NCBI GenBank assembly: GCA_003963075.1
Contig: RXJV01000034.1
Coordinates: forward strand, 1 to 42,460
DNA length: 42,460 bases
Source of the DNA: Burkholderiales bacterium
GTDB taxonomy: Bacteria > Pseudomonadota > Gammaproteobacteria > Burkholderiales > Burkholderiaceae_C
Reading direction: 5' to 3'
Of the stretch, positions 1 through 9,518 are shown one piece after another (the first letter of the stretch is position 1; each line of letters starts with the position of its first letter). The notes beneath the pieces are model-generated. The model was not told the DNA's origin. It was given only the letters and a program-made list of their open reading frames with translations, and made no database searches. A program made the position numbers and the translations under genes.

Positions 1-110
1 GGGGTCTCCTCGTTTTCAGTGCAATAAGTGACGGTACGCAAAGCTAGCACTGGCGCGGGGGTGGTCTGGGTAGACCGTTGATTTCATTGACTTTCCTGTT
101 CGCTTTGTAA
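1..110 (+). repeat. IS1071 left terminal inverted repeat
   Basis: This pairs with the right end at 3095-3204. Comparing the first 101 bases with the reverse complement of the right end shows five differences by eye (positions 39, 59, 66, 68 and 75). The 110-bp length follows the known IS1071 repeat; similarity fades just after position 101. Confidence 0.92.
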
Positions 111-133
111 ACGGGTATGGTGGCCTCCCACTT

Positions 134-3061
134 TTGAGGTTCACGATGCAGGGTTGGCACACAACGTTTTTGGGGATGCGTGGGCTCCCCCGCGATATCA
201 GCGACTTCGAGATGAAGGCATTTTTCACCTTCGATGGTGCCGAGCGCGACGCAATCAATGCACGCCGAGGTGATTCCCACAAGCTTGGTCTGGCGCTCCA
301 TATTGGTTTCCTGCGCATGAGTGGGCGTTTGCTCGGTGCCTTTCGGGTAATTCCAGTAGCCTTGTGGCGCCACCTTGGCAACGAGCTTGGCATTGCAGCA
401 CCAGAAGTCGCCTCGCTGAGAGCCATGTATGAACGCGGGCGCACGCTATTCGATCACCAACAAGTAGCCTGCACGGTCCTTGGATTCCAGTGGATGAGCG
501 AGCACCAGCGCCGCTCACTGGTACGTGAACTGCGCGACGAAGTGGCGCGCTGCGCCGACCGCGATCAGCTACTCGTGCGGGCGCGTCAATGGCTGTACAA
601 GAACAAGCTGGTGATCGTGCACGAGCGGGCAATTCGGACACTGATTGCGGCGGCACTTGCCCAGCTTGAAGTTGAAACAGGCACCGCCATCGCCGCCAGC
701 GTTGATCCAGCAACACTTGATCGCTGGCGAGCCTCAGTTTCAGAGCTGCGCCCAGATGGACAAACCCAGCAGAGTTGGCTATGGGCTGCACCGGCGAAAC
801 ACTCAACCCGCCAAATCAGCGAGGTACTGGAGCGCATCGACCTGCTTTACACGCTGGACGTTCATAAGCACCTGGCAGACATCCCCGATCTCATCTTGCG
901 CCGCTACGCGCGCCGACTTGTCTCCAGGCCGCCCTCAGCCGGAGCCAAGATCAAAGAGCCAGCGCGCACCGTGGAGGTCGCATGCTTTCTTCGGTATTGC
1001 CTGTTCACCACCACAGACCAGTTGATCCTTATGGTGCAGCGCCGGATCGCCGATCTGTGGCGTCAGGCTGCCGCCGATGTCCCCGCTACCGTCAATTGGG
1101 CCGCAATGTACAAAACGCTGCTCGGCGAACTTGTTGCCTTGAGCGCGCAAGGTGCGGTGCCAGATGCTGAGTTGCGTGCCCGTCTTGAAGCCTTGATCAC
1201 CGAAACCCAGAAACGCAAACCACCGAGCAGGGCCTCCCTGGTCCGCGAGGGATTGATTGATGGAATTCGCCCCGTGCGGTCGTTGCTCGTCGCCATTGCA
1301 AAGCTGCCCTGGCAGGCCACCGGCGAGCATCCTGCCATCGAGTACCTTGCCAAGCTGCAAGCTTTATATCTCAAAGGATCCAGAAAGCTGCCAGTTGAAG
1401 TGGTGGCACCAAGTCTGGGAATGATCTGGCAGGTTTCGATCTCCAGCCCAGACCGGGAACGGGCGTTTCAGGCGTTGGAGGTGGCCACCCTGTTTGCCCT
1501 GCGCCGCGCGGTGCGCAATGGCTCGGTCTGGATTGAGCACAGCCTGAGCTTTCGGGGTCGTGCGCGCTTGTTCTTCACGGACGAGCGTTGGCAGGCAGAG
1601 TCCAAGAAACACTATGCCCGTCTATCGTTACCCAGCAAGGCTGCCACTTTCTTGAAGCCTTTGCTGGCCAGAGTAACTGCCGGTGTCGATGCGGTGGCCG
1701 CTGCAGCCCGCAGTGGCGTACTGCGCGTGGATGATGAACTCCATTTGTCGCCATTGCCCGCAGAGGACGAAGACCCAGAAGTGACCAAGCTGCGCGCGGC
1801 TTTGGATCACCGCATCGGTGAGGTTCAATTGCCGGAAGTGATTCTGGCCGTTGACGCCCAGGTGCGCTTTAGCTGGATCATGCTCGGACGTGAGCCGCGC
1901 TCTACCGACGAGCTGCTGATGGTCTATGCCGGCATCATGGCCCACGGCACCAGTCTGACTGCGGTCGAATGCGCGCGCATGATTCCGCAATTGTCTGCCA
2001 CCAGCATTCGCCAGGCCATGCGCTGGGCGCGGGACGAACGGCGTCTGAGCCAGGCCTGCCAGGCTGTGCTGGAATTCATGCAGCGACACCCGATTGCCGC
2101 CACCTGGGGGCGGTCCGATTTGGCATCTTCTGACATGATGAGCATGGAGACCACCAAACGGGTGTGGCAAGCCCGGCTTGATCCTCGGCGCAACACACCT
2201 TCCATTGGAATCTACTCCCATGTAAAAGATCGGTGGGGCATCTTCCATGCGCAGCCCTTTGTGCTCAATGAGCGCCAGGCGGGCGTGGCCATTGAAGGTG
2301 TCATCCGCCAAGAAAAGCTGGAGACCAGCCAGCTTGCTGTGGATACCCATGGCTACACCGACTTTGCCATGTCACATGCCCGTTTGCTTGGTTTTGATCT
2401 TTGCCCGCGGTTGAAGGAACTCAAACAGCGCCACCTCTTTGTGCCACGCGGCACCAAAGTGCCCGCAGAAATCGCTGCGGTGTGCGAAGCCAATGTCGAC
2501 GTCGCTTTGATCGAAAAGCATTGGGATAGTCTGGTGCACCTGGCAGCCTCGGTCATGAGCGGACATGCCAGTGCGGTGGCAGCTCTTGCGCGGTTCGGTT
2601 CTGCCGCCCAGGGCGATCCAATCTATGAGGCTGGCGTGCAATTGGGGCGGTTGCTGCGTACGGCGTTTTTGGCTGACTACTTTGTCAAGGACGCTTTCAG
2701 GAACGAGTTGCGCCGGGTGCTCAATCGGGGCGAGGCTGTTAACGCCCTCAAGCGCGCCATTTATACCGGCCGGATCAGCCCGGCGCAGGCCAAACGTGTC
2801 GATGAAATGCAGGCTGTGGCCGATGCGTTGAGCCTGATGGCCAACATCGTGATGGCGTGGAATACCTCACAGATGCAGGCGGTCCTGGATCGCTGGTCGA
2901 ACCGCCGCCAGGTCATTCCACCGGAACTGATCGGGAAGATTGCGCCCACCAGGCTGGAGAGCATCAACTTGCGGGGTGTGTTTCGCTTCCCGGTTGACCG
3001 CTATGCTGACCAAATCCTGCCTTCGCGGCCAAATGCATCGATAACTGGCACCAATGGATGA
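134..3061 (+). CDS. tnpA: IS1071 transposase (TnpA, Tn3 family DDE)
   Basis: The 975-residue transposase performs replicative transposition by binding the long inverted repeats and catalysing strand transfer with a DDE active site. The Tn3-family catalytic core is intact: Asp667 in SSDMMS, Asp737 in AVDTHGY and Glu867 in LNRGE. Length agrees with the roughly 970-residue IS1071 TnpA and nothing suggests a frameshift or premature stop. The ATG lies 24 bp inside the left inverted repeat; a slightly later start cannot be excluded. There is no resolvase, so cointegrates would need host recombination to resolve. The protein is clearly related to, but diverged from, the second Tn3-type transposase at 35001-37964, which shares the DMMS, VDTHGY and NRGE motifs. 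Confidence 0.96.
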   Translation: MRFTMQGWHTTFLGMRGLPRDISDFEMKAFFTFDGAERDAINARRGDSHKLGLALHIGFLRMSGRLLGAFRVIPVALWRHLGNELGIAAPEVASLRAMYERGRTLFDHQQVACTVLGFQWMSEHQRRSLVRELRDEVARCADRDQLLVRARQWLYKNKLVIVHERAIRTLIAAALAQLEVETGTAIAASVDPATLDRWRASVSELRPDGQTQQSWLWAAPAKHSTRQISEVLERIDLLYTLDVHKHLADIPDLILRRYARRLVSRPPSAGAKIKEPARTVEVACFLRYCLFTTTDQLILMVQRRIADLWRQAAADVPATVNWAAMYKTLLGELVALSAQGAVPDAELRARLEALITETQKRKPPSRASLVREGLIDGIRPVRSLLVAIAKLPWQATGEHPAIEYLAKLQALYLKGSRKLPVEVVAPSLGMIWQVSISSPDRERAFQALEVATLFALRRAVRNGSVWIEHSLSFRGRARLFFTDERWQAESKKHYARLSLPSKAATFLKPLLARVTAGVDAVAAAARSGVLRVDDELHLSPLPAEDEDPEVTKLRAALDHRIGEVQLPEVILAVDAQVRFSWIMLGREPRSTDELLMVYAGIMAHGTSLTAVECARMIPQLSATSIRQAMRWARDERRLSQACQAVLEFMQRHPIAATWGRSDLASSDMMSMETTKRVWQARLDPRRNTPSIGIYSHVKDRWGIFHAQPFVLNERQAGVAIEGVIRQEKLETSQLAVDTHGYTDFAMSHARLLGFDLCPRLKELKQRHLFVPRGTKVPAEIAAVCEANVDVALIEKHWDSLVHLAASVMSGHASAVAALARFGSAAQGDPIYEAGVQLGRLLRTAFLADYFVKDAFRNELRRVLNRGEAVNALKRAIYTGRISPAQAKRVDEMQAVADALSLMANIVMAWNTSQMQAVLDRWSNRRQVIPPELIGKIAPTRLESINLRGVFRFPVDRYADQILPSRPNASITGTNG

Positions 3062-3094
3062 AACCGACCACGGTTTGACGCCACGAATCGCAGA

Positions 3095-3204
3095 TTTGAA
3101 AGTGAACAGGAAAGTCAATGAAATCAACGATCTACCAACACCACCTCCGCGCCAGTGCTAGCTTTTCGTACCGTCACTTATTGCACTGAAAACGAGGAGA
3201 CCCC
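3095..3204 (-). repeat. IS1071 right terminal inverted repeat
   Basis: This is the inverted partner of 1-110. It ends in GAAAACGAGGAGACCCC at 3204, directly followed by non-IS sequence. Confidence 0.92.
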
Positions 3205-3685
3205 ACACCAGACAAAGCTGCTGCTCCAGCGAAACGTGTGATTTGTCGTCCATGACCAACTCCAGTGATCGGGCGGGATTGCCCGAGACCGGAACCGGCA
3301 CGCCGCAGCGCAGCGGTCACAGGTTCGAAGACGGCCGAGAGGCCGCCAGCGCCCACAGGGCGTGCAGACCTTGACGGCGAGAACGGTGTGCAAGGATGAA
3401 GGGATCAGCAAGCCAGCCCCACCACACCTGCAGGCGTGAGGATGGCAAGCGCAGCGCGCAGGCCGGGACGGCCGGAGCGTCAGGGATCGAAGCCGCATGG
3501 CCGCGACCCGGTACGGGGCGCGGGGCGAAGCCCGCAGAGCCCGACGGCGGTACGCCGGGACGCGTCAGCGAACTTCCGAGGACTCAACGAGAATCATGTT
3601 GTCGTGAACGTCGAGGCACACAGCCCTCAAAAAGCCCGGGACACCCCTGACCTCATCGAAGTTTTCTGTCCGCGTGCAAAACACC
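3205..3685. other. Gene-free scar between IS1071 and the GST gene
   Basis: About 480 bp in which I see no convincing gene. The short open frames resemble nothing I recognise. The stretch from about 3450 to 3570 is very G+C-rich with several short self-complementary blocks (for example CCGGGACGGCCGG, and runs of GCGCGGGGCGAAGCCCGC type), suggesting structured relic DNA. A 23-bp block at 3364-3386 recurs exactly at 14185-14207, also next to a broken gene. It may be the footprint of an older mobile element or deletion joint. Confidence 0.5.
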
Positions 3686-4294
3686 ATGAAAATTCTCTTC
3701 TCCCCTTTCTCCCCCTTTGTTCGCAAGTGCCTGATCACAGGCCTGTCGCTGGGCTTGAATGAACGCATCACGCTGCTGCCCTGCAGTGCTCACCCGATCA
3801 ACCGAGACCAGGACATCATCGTGTCCAATCCGCTGGGAAAGGTGCCCACCTTTTTCACCGACGAAGGACAGGTCCTGTACGACAGCCGGGTGATCTGCGA
3901 ATACCTCAACGATCTGGCACACGGATCACTGATCCCTGCAACAGGCCTGGCACGCTGGGAGACGCTCACCTTGCAGTCATTGGCCGACGGTATGCTGGAC
4001 GCAGCCGTGCTGGCGCGCTACGAAGACGCCGCACGTCCAGAGGCGTTTCGCTGGGCCGAGTGGAAGGCGGCGCAACTGGACAAGGTGGAAACGTCGCTAG
4101 CGGCGCTCAATGATGACCCGCAAAAGCTGGCCGACCGTGTGGACATTGGGACGATCGCTGTGGGCTGTGCATTGTGGTACCTGGATCTTCGCTTCGCTGA
4201 CTTGGGCTGGCGTGAGCGACACCCCTATGTGGCTTCCTGGTATGCGGGATACAGCCAGCGCCCGGAGATGGCGGCCACCTGGTCGCTGGACTGA
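3686..4294 (+). CDS. Glutathione S-transferase family protein
   Basis: This 202-residue cytosolic protein has GST architecture: an N-terminal thioredoxin-like domain beginning MKILFSPFSPFVRK, the cis-proline region NPLGKVPTFF, the glutathione-contact segment YDSRVICEYL near residues 72-81, and an all-helical C-terminal domain. The family conjugates or reduces substrates with glutathione; such genes often accompany xenobiotic pathways, but the substrate here is not readable. I chose the ATG at 3686 because it starts at the canonical beta strand; an in-frame GTG at 3674 would add four residues. The gene is convergent with module A and separated from it by a strong terminator. It has no partner gene on its own strand. 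Confidence 0.88.
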   Translation: MKILFSPFSPFVRKCLITGLSLGLNERITLLPCSAHPINRDQDIIVSNPLGKVPTFFTDEGQVLYDSRVICEYLNDLAHGSLIPATGLARWETLTLQSLADGMLDAAVLARYEDAARPEAFRWAEWKAAQLDKVETSLAALNDDPQKLADRVDIGTIAVGCALWYLDLRFADLGWRERHPYVASWYAGYSQRPEMAATWSLD

Positions 4295-4312
4295 GTGATC
4301 TCTCCCACATGC

Positions 4313-4343
4313 AAAGCGGGCGCCTGCAAGGCGCCCGCTTTTT
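4313..4343. terminator. Bidirectional rho-independent terminator
   Basis: A stem AAAGCGGGCGCC, loop TGCAA and the complementary arm GGCGCCCGCTTT are followed by more T. The 5' A-run makes it functional on both strands. It lies between the convergent GST and etfA genes and can end both transcripts. Confidence 0.9.
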
Positions 4344-4360
4344 ATTCATATTCAGGGTAC

Positions 4361-5293
4361 TTACAGCGCACCCGCTAGTTCCGGCACAGCGGTGAACAAG
4401 TCGGCCTCCAAGCCGTAGTCGGCCACCGAGAAGATCGGTGCCTCGGGGTCCTTGTTGATCGCCACGATCACCTTGCTGTCCTTCATGCCGGCCAGGTGCT
4501 GGATGGCACCCGAGATGCCACAGGCCACATACAGCTGCGGCGCCACGATCTTGCCGGTCTGGCCGACCTGCCAGTCGTTGGGCGCATAGCCCGCGTCCAC
4601 CGCAGCACGGCTCGCGCCGAGTGCCGCACCGAGCTTGTCGGCCAGCGGCGTCATGACCTCGTTGAACTTCTCGGCGCTGCCCAGGGCACGGCCGCCGCTG
4701 ACGATGATCTTGGCGGCGGTGAGTTCGGGGCGGTCGCTCTTGGCGATTTCGCTGCCCAGGAAGGTGCTCTTGCCGCTGTCGGCCAGAGCGGCGGTGGTTT
4801 CCACCGCGGCGCTGCCACCGGATGCTGCTGCCGGGTCGAAACCGGTGGTGCGCACGGTGATGACGTGGGTGGCGTCCATGCTCTGAACCGTGGCCACGGC
4901 ATTGCCAGCGTAGATGGGGCGTTCAAACGTGTCGGCGGCGATCACCTTGGTGATGTCGCTGATCTGGCCGACGTCGAGCTTGGCGGCCACTCGCGGGGCG
5001 ATGTTCTTGCCACTGGCCGTGGCCGGGAACAGGAGGTGGCTGTAGTTCGATGCGATGGCCAGCACCTGGGCGGCCATGTTCTCGGACAGGCCGTGCGCCA
5101 GGTACTCGGCGTCGGCGTGGATGACTTTGGCGACGCCGGCGATCTGGGCCGCGGCTGCGGCGGCCGGGCCGGCGTTGTGGCCGGCGATGAGCACGTGCAC
5201 CTCACCCCCGCACTGGGCGGCGGCGGTGACGGTGTTGAGCGTGGCGCCTTTGATGCTGGCGTTGTCGTGTTCGGCAATGACGAGTGCGGTCAT
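4361..5293 (-). CDS. etfA: Electron transfer flavoprotein alpha subunit (module A)
   Basis: The 310-residue FAD-binding alpha subunit of ETF carries electrons from acyl-CoA dehydrogenase to ETF:ubiquinone oxidoreductase. The N-terminal alpha/beta domain (residues 1 to about 185) begins [11 protein letters not shown]. The C-terminal FAD domain contains the signature [11 protein letters not shown], followed by [31 protein letters not shown] and [16 protein letters not shown]. Length is typical. It is the last gene of module A, downstream of etfB, but a 125-bp spacer with a REP-like palindrome separates the pair. Its paralogue at 15573-16526 is strongly similar, especially in the C-terminal half. 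Confidence 0.96.
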   Translation of the reverse strand: MTALVIAEHDNASIKGATLNTVTAAAQCGGEVHVLIAGHNAGPAAAAAAQIAGVAKVIHADAEYLAHGLSENMAAQVLAIASNYSHLLFPATASGKNIAPRVAAKLDVGQISDITKVIAADTFERPIYAGNAVATVQSMDATHVITVRTTGFDPAAASGGSAAVETTAALADSGKSTFLGSEIAKSDRPELTAAKIIVSGGRALGSAEKFNEVMTPLADKLGAALGASRAAVDAGYAPNDWQVGQTGKIVAPQLYVACGISGAIQHLAGMKDSKVIVAINKDPEAPIFSVADYGLEADLFTAVPELAGAL

Positions 5294-5418
5294 GACTTGA
5301 ATTCCTTAAACAGTGTTCGATGAGCGAGGTGTCTTGATTCCAGGCGCCCGTGGAACCGGCTTTGCCGGGCCACCAGGCGCGCCCCCTGGGGGGTGACGCC
5401 GCAGGCGACGCGGGGGGG
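5294..5418. repeat. REP-like palindromic spacer between etfB and etfA
   Basis: This 125-bp intergenic stretch holds nested short palindromes: CCGGCTTTGCCGG near 5356-5368, a GCGCCCCCTGGGGGG block near 5380-5393, and CGCCGCAGGCGACGCG near 5398-5413. Similar elements recur in Comamonadaceae intergenic regions (from general knowledge). It interrupts an otherwise tight operon and could attenuate or stabilise the message; module B has a 2-bp spacer here. Confidence 0.6.
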
Positions 5419-6168
5419 TCAAATCACCTTCGCTTCGTTTTTCAGCTTGTCGACGAGTGCGGCGACATCGGCCACCTTGATGCCCGCACCGCGTTTGGGC
5501 GGCTCGCAGACCTTCAGGGTCTTCAGGCGCGGGCTCACGTCCACACCGAGGTCTTCGGGCTTGACGATGTCCATCTGCTTTTTCTTGGCCTTCATGATGT
5601 TGGGCAACGTCACATAACGCGGCTCGTTCAGGCGCAGGTCGGTGGTGACGATGGCCGGCAGCGTGAGGCTCAGGACTTCCAGGCCACCGTCGACTTCACG
5701 GGTCACATTGACTTTCCCGTCCACCACTTCGACCTTGGACGCAAAAGTGCCCTGCGGCAGGTCGGCCAGCGCGGCGAGCATCTGGCCGGTCTGGTTGCAG
5801 TCGTCGTCGATCGCCTGCTTGCCCAGGATCACCAGGCCGGGCTGTTCCTTGTCCATCAGGGCCTTGAGCAGCTTGGCCACGGCCAGCGGCTGCAGTTCTT
5901 CAGCCGTTTCCACCAGGATGGCGCGGTCGGCGCCGATGGCCATGGCGGTGCGCAGGGTTTCCTGGCACTGCGTGACGCCGCAGGAGACGGCGATGACTTC
6001 GGTGACGACACCCTTTTCTTTCAGGCGCACGGCTTCTTCGACCGCGATCTCGTCAAACGGGTTCATGCTCATCTTGACGTTGGCCAGGTCCATGCCGGAC
6101 TGGTCGGCCTTGACGCGCACCTTGACGTTGTAGTCCACCACGCGTTTGACGGGGACGATGACCTTCAT
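5419..6168 (-). CDS. etfB: Electron transfer flavoprotein beta subunit (module A)
   Basis: The 249-residue beta subunit binds AMP and pairs with EtfA. Diagnostic features are the N-terminus [35 protein letters not shown] near residue 40, and the ETF-beta signature region in the second half containing [10 protein letters not shown] and [20 protein letters not shown]. The start at 6168 is preceded by an AAGGGA ribosome-binding site and fits family length; a longer in-frame extension to 6240 overlaps the upstream thiolase gene and is not family-like. It lies 14 bp after the thiolase stop. It differs from its module B paralogue by roughly one residue in five, by eye. Confidence 0.97.
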   Translation of the reverse strand: MKVIVPVKRVVDYNVKVRVKADQSGMDLANVKMSMNPFDEIAVEEAVRLKEKGVVTEVIAVSCGVTQCQETLRTAMAIGADRAILVETAEELQPLAVAKLLKALMDKEQPGLVILGKQAIDDDCNQTGQMLAALADLPQGTFASKVEVVDGKVNVTREVDGGLEVLSLTLPAIVTTDLRLNEPRYVTLPNIMKAKKKQMDIVKPEDLGVDVSPRLKTLKVCEPPKRGAGIKVADVAALVDKLKNEAKVI

Positions 6169-6182
6169 GGTGTTGATTCCCT

Positions 6183-7391
6183 TCAGATGCGTTCGATGAT
6201 CAATGCAATGCCCTGCCCCACCCCGATGCACATGGTGCACAGCGCGTAGCGACCGCCGGTGGCGTGCAGGCGGTTGACCGCCGTGGTGGCCAGGCGCGCG
6301 CCGCTGGCGCCCAGCGGGTGACCCAGCGCGATGGCGCCGCCCCAGGCGTTCACGCGCTCATCGTCGTCTTTCAACCCCAAGGTGCGCAGCACCGCCAGGC
6401 CTTGCGCGGCGAAGGCTTCGTTGAGTTCGATCACGTCCAGCTGTTCGAGCGTCAGACCGGTGAGCGCCAGCACCTTCTGCGTCGCGGGCGCCGGGCCGAT
6501 GCCCATGATGCGCGGTGCCACCCCCGCCGTGGCCATGCCCACGATGCGGGCCCTGGGGGTCAATCCGTTCTTCGCGGCGGTGGCTTCGTCGGCCAGCAGC
6601 AGCGCGCAGGCGCCGTCGTTCACGCCGCTGGCGTTGCCCGCCGTCACGGTGCCGTCGGGCCGCACCACACCTTTCAGTTTGGCCAGCGTTTCCAGGCTGG
6701 TTTCGCGCGGGTGTTCGTCGGTGTCCACGATCAGGGCGTCGCCCTTCTTCTGCGGGATGCTCACAGCACAGATCTCGCGCGCCAGGTGCCCGGCCTTGAT
6801 CGCGGCCACGGCCTTCATCTGGCTGGCTAGGGCCATGCGGTCCTGGGCTTCGCGCTCGATCTTGAAATCGGTCGCCACGTTCTCGGCCGTCTCGGGCATG
6901 GAGTCCACACCGTACTGGGCTTTCATGAGCTTGTTGACGAAGCGCCAGCCGATGGTGGTGTCGTAGACGGCGTTGTTGCGACTGAAGGCGCTCTCGGCTT
7001 TGGGCATCACGAAGGGCGCGCGGCTCATGCTTTCCACCCCGCCCGCGATCATCAGGCCGGCTTCACCGGCCTTGATGGCGCGTGCAGCTGTGCCGATGGC
7101 GTCCAGCCCCGAACCACACAGGCGGTTGACGGTACCGCCGGGTACTTCCAGCGGCAGACCTGCGAGCAGGCTGCTCATACGGGCGACGTTGCGGTTGTCT
7201 TCGCCGGCCTGGTTGGCACAGCCGTAGATCACATCCACAACAGACGCCCAGTCCACGTTCGGGTTGCGGACCATCAGTGCTCGCAAGGGGATGGCGCCCA
7301 GGTCGTCGGCTCGCACAGAAGACAGTGCACCACCGTAGCGACCGAAAGGGGTGCGGATGGCGTCGCAGATGAAGGCTTGGGAAGTGGTCAT
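6183..7391 (-). CDS. Acetyl-CoA acyltransferase, 3-oxoadipyl-CoA thiolase-like (module A)
   Basis: The 402-residue thiolase would cleave the last beta-oxidation intermediate; in an adipate pathway that is 3-oxoadipyl-CoA, giving succinyl-CoA and acetyl-CoA. All three catalytic elements are present: Cys92 in NRLCGSG, His358 in GHPLGASG and Cys388 in [10 protein letters not shown]. The N-terminus [15 protein letters not shown] resembles PcaF/PaaJ-type 3-oxoadipyl-CoA thiolases, which supports but does not prove a dicarboxylic substrate. The ATG at 7391 was preferred to one four codons upstream because it aligns with the module B paralogue. The gene sits between the hydratase/dehydrogenase fusion and etfB. 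Confidence 0.93.
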   Translation of the reverse strand: MTTSQAFICDAIRTPFGRYGGALSSVRADDLGAIPLRALMVRNPNVDWASVVDVIYGCANQAGEDNRNVARMSSLLAGLPLEVPGGTVNRLCGSGLDAIGTAARAIKAGEAGLMIAGGVESMSRAPFVMPKAESAFSRNNAVYDTTIGWRFVNKLMKAQYGVDSMPETAENVATDFKIEREAQDRMALASQMKAVAAIKAGHLAREICAVSIPQKKGDALIVDTDEHPRETSLETLAKLKGVVRPDGTVTAGNASGVNDGACALLLADEATAAKNGLTPRARIVGMATAGVAPRIMGIGPAPATQKVLALTGLTLEQLDVIELNEAFAAQGLAVLRTLGLKDDDERVNAWGGAIALGHPLGASGARLATTAVNRLHATGGRYALCTMCIGVGQGIALIIERI

Positions 7392-7438
7392 GACAGAAAT
7401 CAAGTGAAGAGAAAAGACAAGAAAAAAAAGTGCGCGGT

Positions 7439-9502
7439 TCAGCCGAGCAGACGGTCCAGCATGGCCGGCGTGGCGCGCGCCGCGCCAAAACCGTTCGCTG
7501 CGATGAGCCGATCCAGTTCCTGATCCAGACGGGCGCGGGGCTCGGTCCGGGCCCAGTGCACGGGGCCGCCCACCCAGGATGGGAAGCCGTAGCCGTTGAC
7601 CAGCACCACATCGATGTCGCCCGCGCGGTGCGCCACCCCTTCGCTGAACAGCAGCGCGGCTTCGTTCACCATGGCCAGCAGGGCTCGGCGCTGGATGGTC
7701 TCGGCCGACAGTGGCGAGCGCTCAATGCCGCGCGCTGCAGAGGCCTGCGCGATGACGCCACGCACCACCTCGTCGGTGGCGGGGCTGGCCTTGCCGTCGG
7801 TGTAGGTGTAGTAGCCCGCCTGGGTCTTGCGCCCCATGCGGCCCATCTCGCACAAACGGTCGAGGATGTGCACATAGCGTTCCCGCGGGTCGCGGGTGGC
7901 GGCGCCGGCCTGCCGCATGCGCCAGGCGATGTCCAGACCCGAGAGATCGGCCACGGCGAACGGTCCCATGGCGAAACCGAAGTCGGTCAGGGCCCGGTCG
8001 ACGTCCTCGGGCCAGGCCCCGTCTTCCAGCATGAACTCGCACTGCTTGCGGTAGGCGTTGTAGATGCGGTTGCCGATGAAACCGAAGGCGTTGCCACAGA
8101 GAATGGGAATCTTCTTCAGCTGTTTGCCCAGGGCCATGGCCGTGGCCATCGCATCCGCGGCACTGTCCTTGCCTTGAACCACTTCCAGCAGCTTCATGAC
8201 ATTGGCCGGACTGAAGAAGTGCAGACCCAGAACATCCTGCGGTCGGGACGTCACCGACGCGATCGCATCGATGTCCAGGTAAGAGGTGTTGGTGGCCAGG
8301 ACAGCGCCCACCCGGGCGTGCTGGTCGATCAGGCGAAACACCGATTGTTTGACCGCCAGGTCCTCGAACACGGCCTCGATCACCACGTCTGCTGCCTGCA
8401 ACGAAGGCCAGTCCAGCGTCGCCGTCAACCGGCCCAGCAGGCGCTCGGCCTTGGCCGCATCGACCTTGCCGGCTTTCACCCGCGACGAAAAATGTTCGGC
8501 GATGCGGGACGAGCCGCGCTCCAGCGCCTCGGCCGACTGCTCCAGCAGGCTCACCTGCAGGCCGGCTTCCAGCGCGGCAATGGCGATACCCGTTCCCATG
8601 GTGCCGGCGCCGATCACAGCGACATGGTCGAAAGCCCGTGGTGTGGCTGAAAGGTTGGTCGGCAGCTTGGCCGACTCCCGCTGCACCCGGAACTGGTAGC
8701 GCAAGGCGGCCGCTTCGCTGCTTTGCATCAGCGACAGGAACAGCTCGCGCTCGCGTTGCATGCCCTCGTCAAACGGCAGCGCGCTGGCCCTGACAGCGTC
8801 CATCAGGGCCAGGTAGGCCGGCTGTGCGCGCTGGCGTTTGTTGAACCGCGCAGACGCTTTTTCAGCCGCCTGATCGACGGTGGCGGCATCGACGGTCTGG
8901 TCGCGTGCGCGCGGCAACGGCAGGGCTTGCTGTGCGAGTTCTAGGGCCAGGGTCGAGGCTGCGGCCCACAGGTCTTGCCGCACCACCAGGTCCAGCAGTC
9001 CCGAATCCGACAGCTGTTCTGCGGTCTGGGCCTGCCCCGAGCTCATCATCGCGAGCGCACGATCAGCGCCCATCAACCGCGGCAGTTTCTGGGTAGCGCC
9101 CGAGCCGGGAATCAGGCCCAGCTGGATTTCAGGTGTGCCCAAGCGGGCTGAGGCCAGTGCCACCCGGGCATGGCATCCCAATGCCAGCTCCAGGCCGCCA
9201 CCCAGCGCCACGCCGGACAGGGCCGCAACCACCGGTTTCTGACAGGCTTCGATGACCGTGATGACGCTGCGCAGCATGGGCGCTTCAAACTGCATCAGTG
9301 TGCCGAACTCGGCCACGTCGGCGCCGGCCGAAAAGCCTTTGTCCGTGCCGATGAGCACAATCGCCGCCACATGCGGATCGGCTTCGGCGGCCCGGATCGA
9401 TTCGACGATGTGCTTGCGCAGCGCTATGCCCAGGCTGTTGACGGGAGGTGCGTTGAGTTCAACACGTGCCACGCGTTGAGCCGTGAATGATGGTTGGGTC
9501 AT
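7439..9502 (-). CDS. Enoyl-CoA hydratase / 3-hydroxyacyl-CoA dehydrogenase fusion (module A)
   Basis: The 687-residue bifunctional beta-oxidation enzyme is of FadB/FadJ type. The N-terminal crotonase domain (about 1-200) carries the oxyanion-hole segment FSAGADVAEFG, the GGGLELALGCH strand and the catalytic-glutamate region PEIQLGLIPGSG. The 3-hydroxyacyl-CoA dehydrogenase part starts near residue 290 with the NAD-binding VIGAGTMGTGIAIAALEAG, includes the catalytic His in LGLHFFSPANVMKLLEVV, and ends with two dehydrogenase C-terminal domains. In this context it would hydrate 2,3-didehydroadipyl-CoA and oxidise 3-hydroxyadipyl-CoA. The ATG at 9502 directly follows the CoA-transferase gene. Confidence 0.94.
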   Translation of the reverse strand: MTQPSFTAQRVARVELNAPPVNSLGIALRKHIVESIRAAEADPHVAAIVLIGTDKGFSAGADVAEFGTLMQFEAPMLRSVITVIEACQKPVVAALSGVALGGGLELALGCHARVALASARLGTPEIQLGLIPGSGATQKLPRLMGADRALAMMSSGQAQTAEQLSDSGLLDLVVRQDLWAAASTLALELAQQALPLPRARDQTVDAATVDQAAEKASARFNKRQRAQPAYLALMDAVRASALPFDEGMQRERELFLSLMQSSEAAALRYQFRVQRESAKLPTNLSATPRAFDHVAVIGAGTMGTGIAIAALEAGLQVSLLEQSAEALERGSSRIAEHFSSRVKAGKVDAAKAERLLGRLTATLDWPSLQAADVVIEAVFEDLAVKQSVFRLIDQHARVGAVLATNTSYLDIDAIASVTSRPQDVLGLHFFSPANVMKLLEVVQGKDSAADAMATAMALGKQLKKIPILCGNAFGFIGNRIYNAYRKQCEFMLEDGAWPEDVDRALTDFGFAMGPFAVADLSGLDIAWRMRQAGAATRDPRERYVHILDRLCEMGRMGRKTQAGYYTYTDGKASPATDEVVRGVIAQASAARGIERSPLSAETIQRRALLAMVNEAALLFSEGVAHRAGDIDVVLVNGYGFPSWVGGPVHWARTEPRARLDQELDRLIAANGFGAARATPAMLDRLLG

Positions 9503-9518
9503 GGGGTGGGTCAGTGGT

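Larger units (their letters stand above)
1..3204 (+). mobile_element. IS1071, complete (Tn3-family insertion sequence)
   Basis: This is a 3,204-bp element containing only a Tn3-family transposase gene between long imperfect terminal inverted repeats. It begins GGGGTCTCCTCGTTTTCAGT, and the reverse complement of the right end starts with the same bases. Size, termini and the absence of resolvase and res match IS1071, which typically flanks catabolic genes in Burkholderiales as composite transposons. The five bases after its right end (ACACC, 3205-3209) differ from the five before the next IS1071 copy (ATCGT, 42361-42365), so no target duplication brackets the cargo; its own left flank lies outside the window. 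Confidence 0.97.

Noticed and set aside
3205-3685. Possible group II intron or other structured RNA in the G+C-rich scar
   Set aside because: Self-complementary blocks exist, but I could not find a domain V-like hairpin or intron boundary motifs, so no RNA class is assigned.
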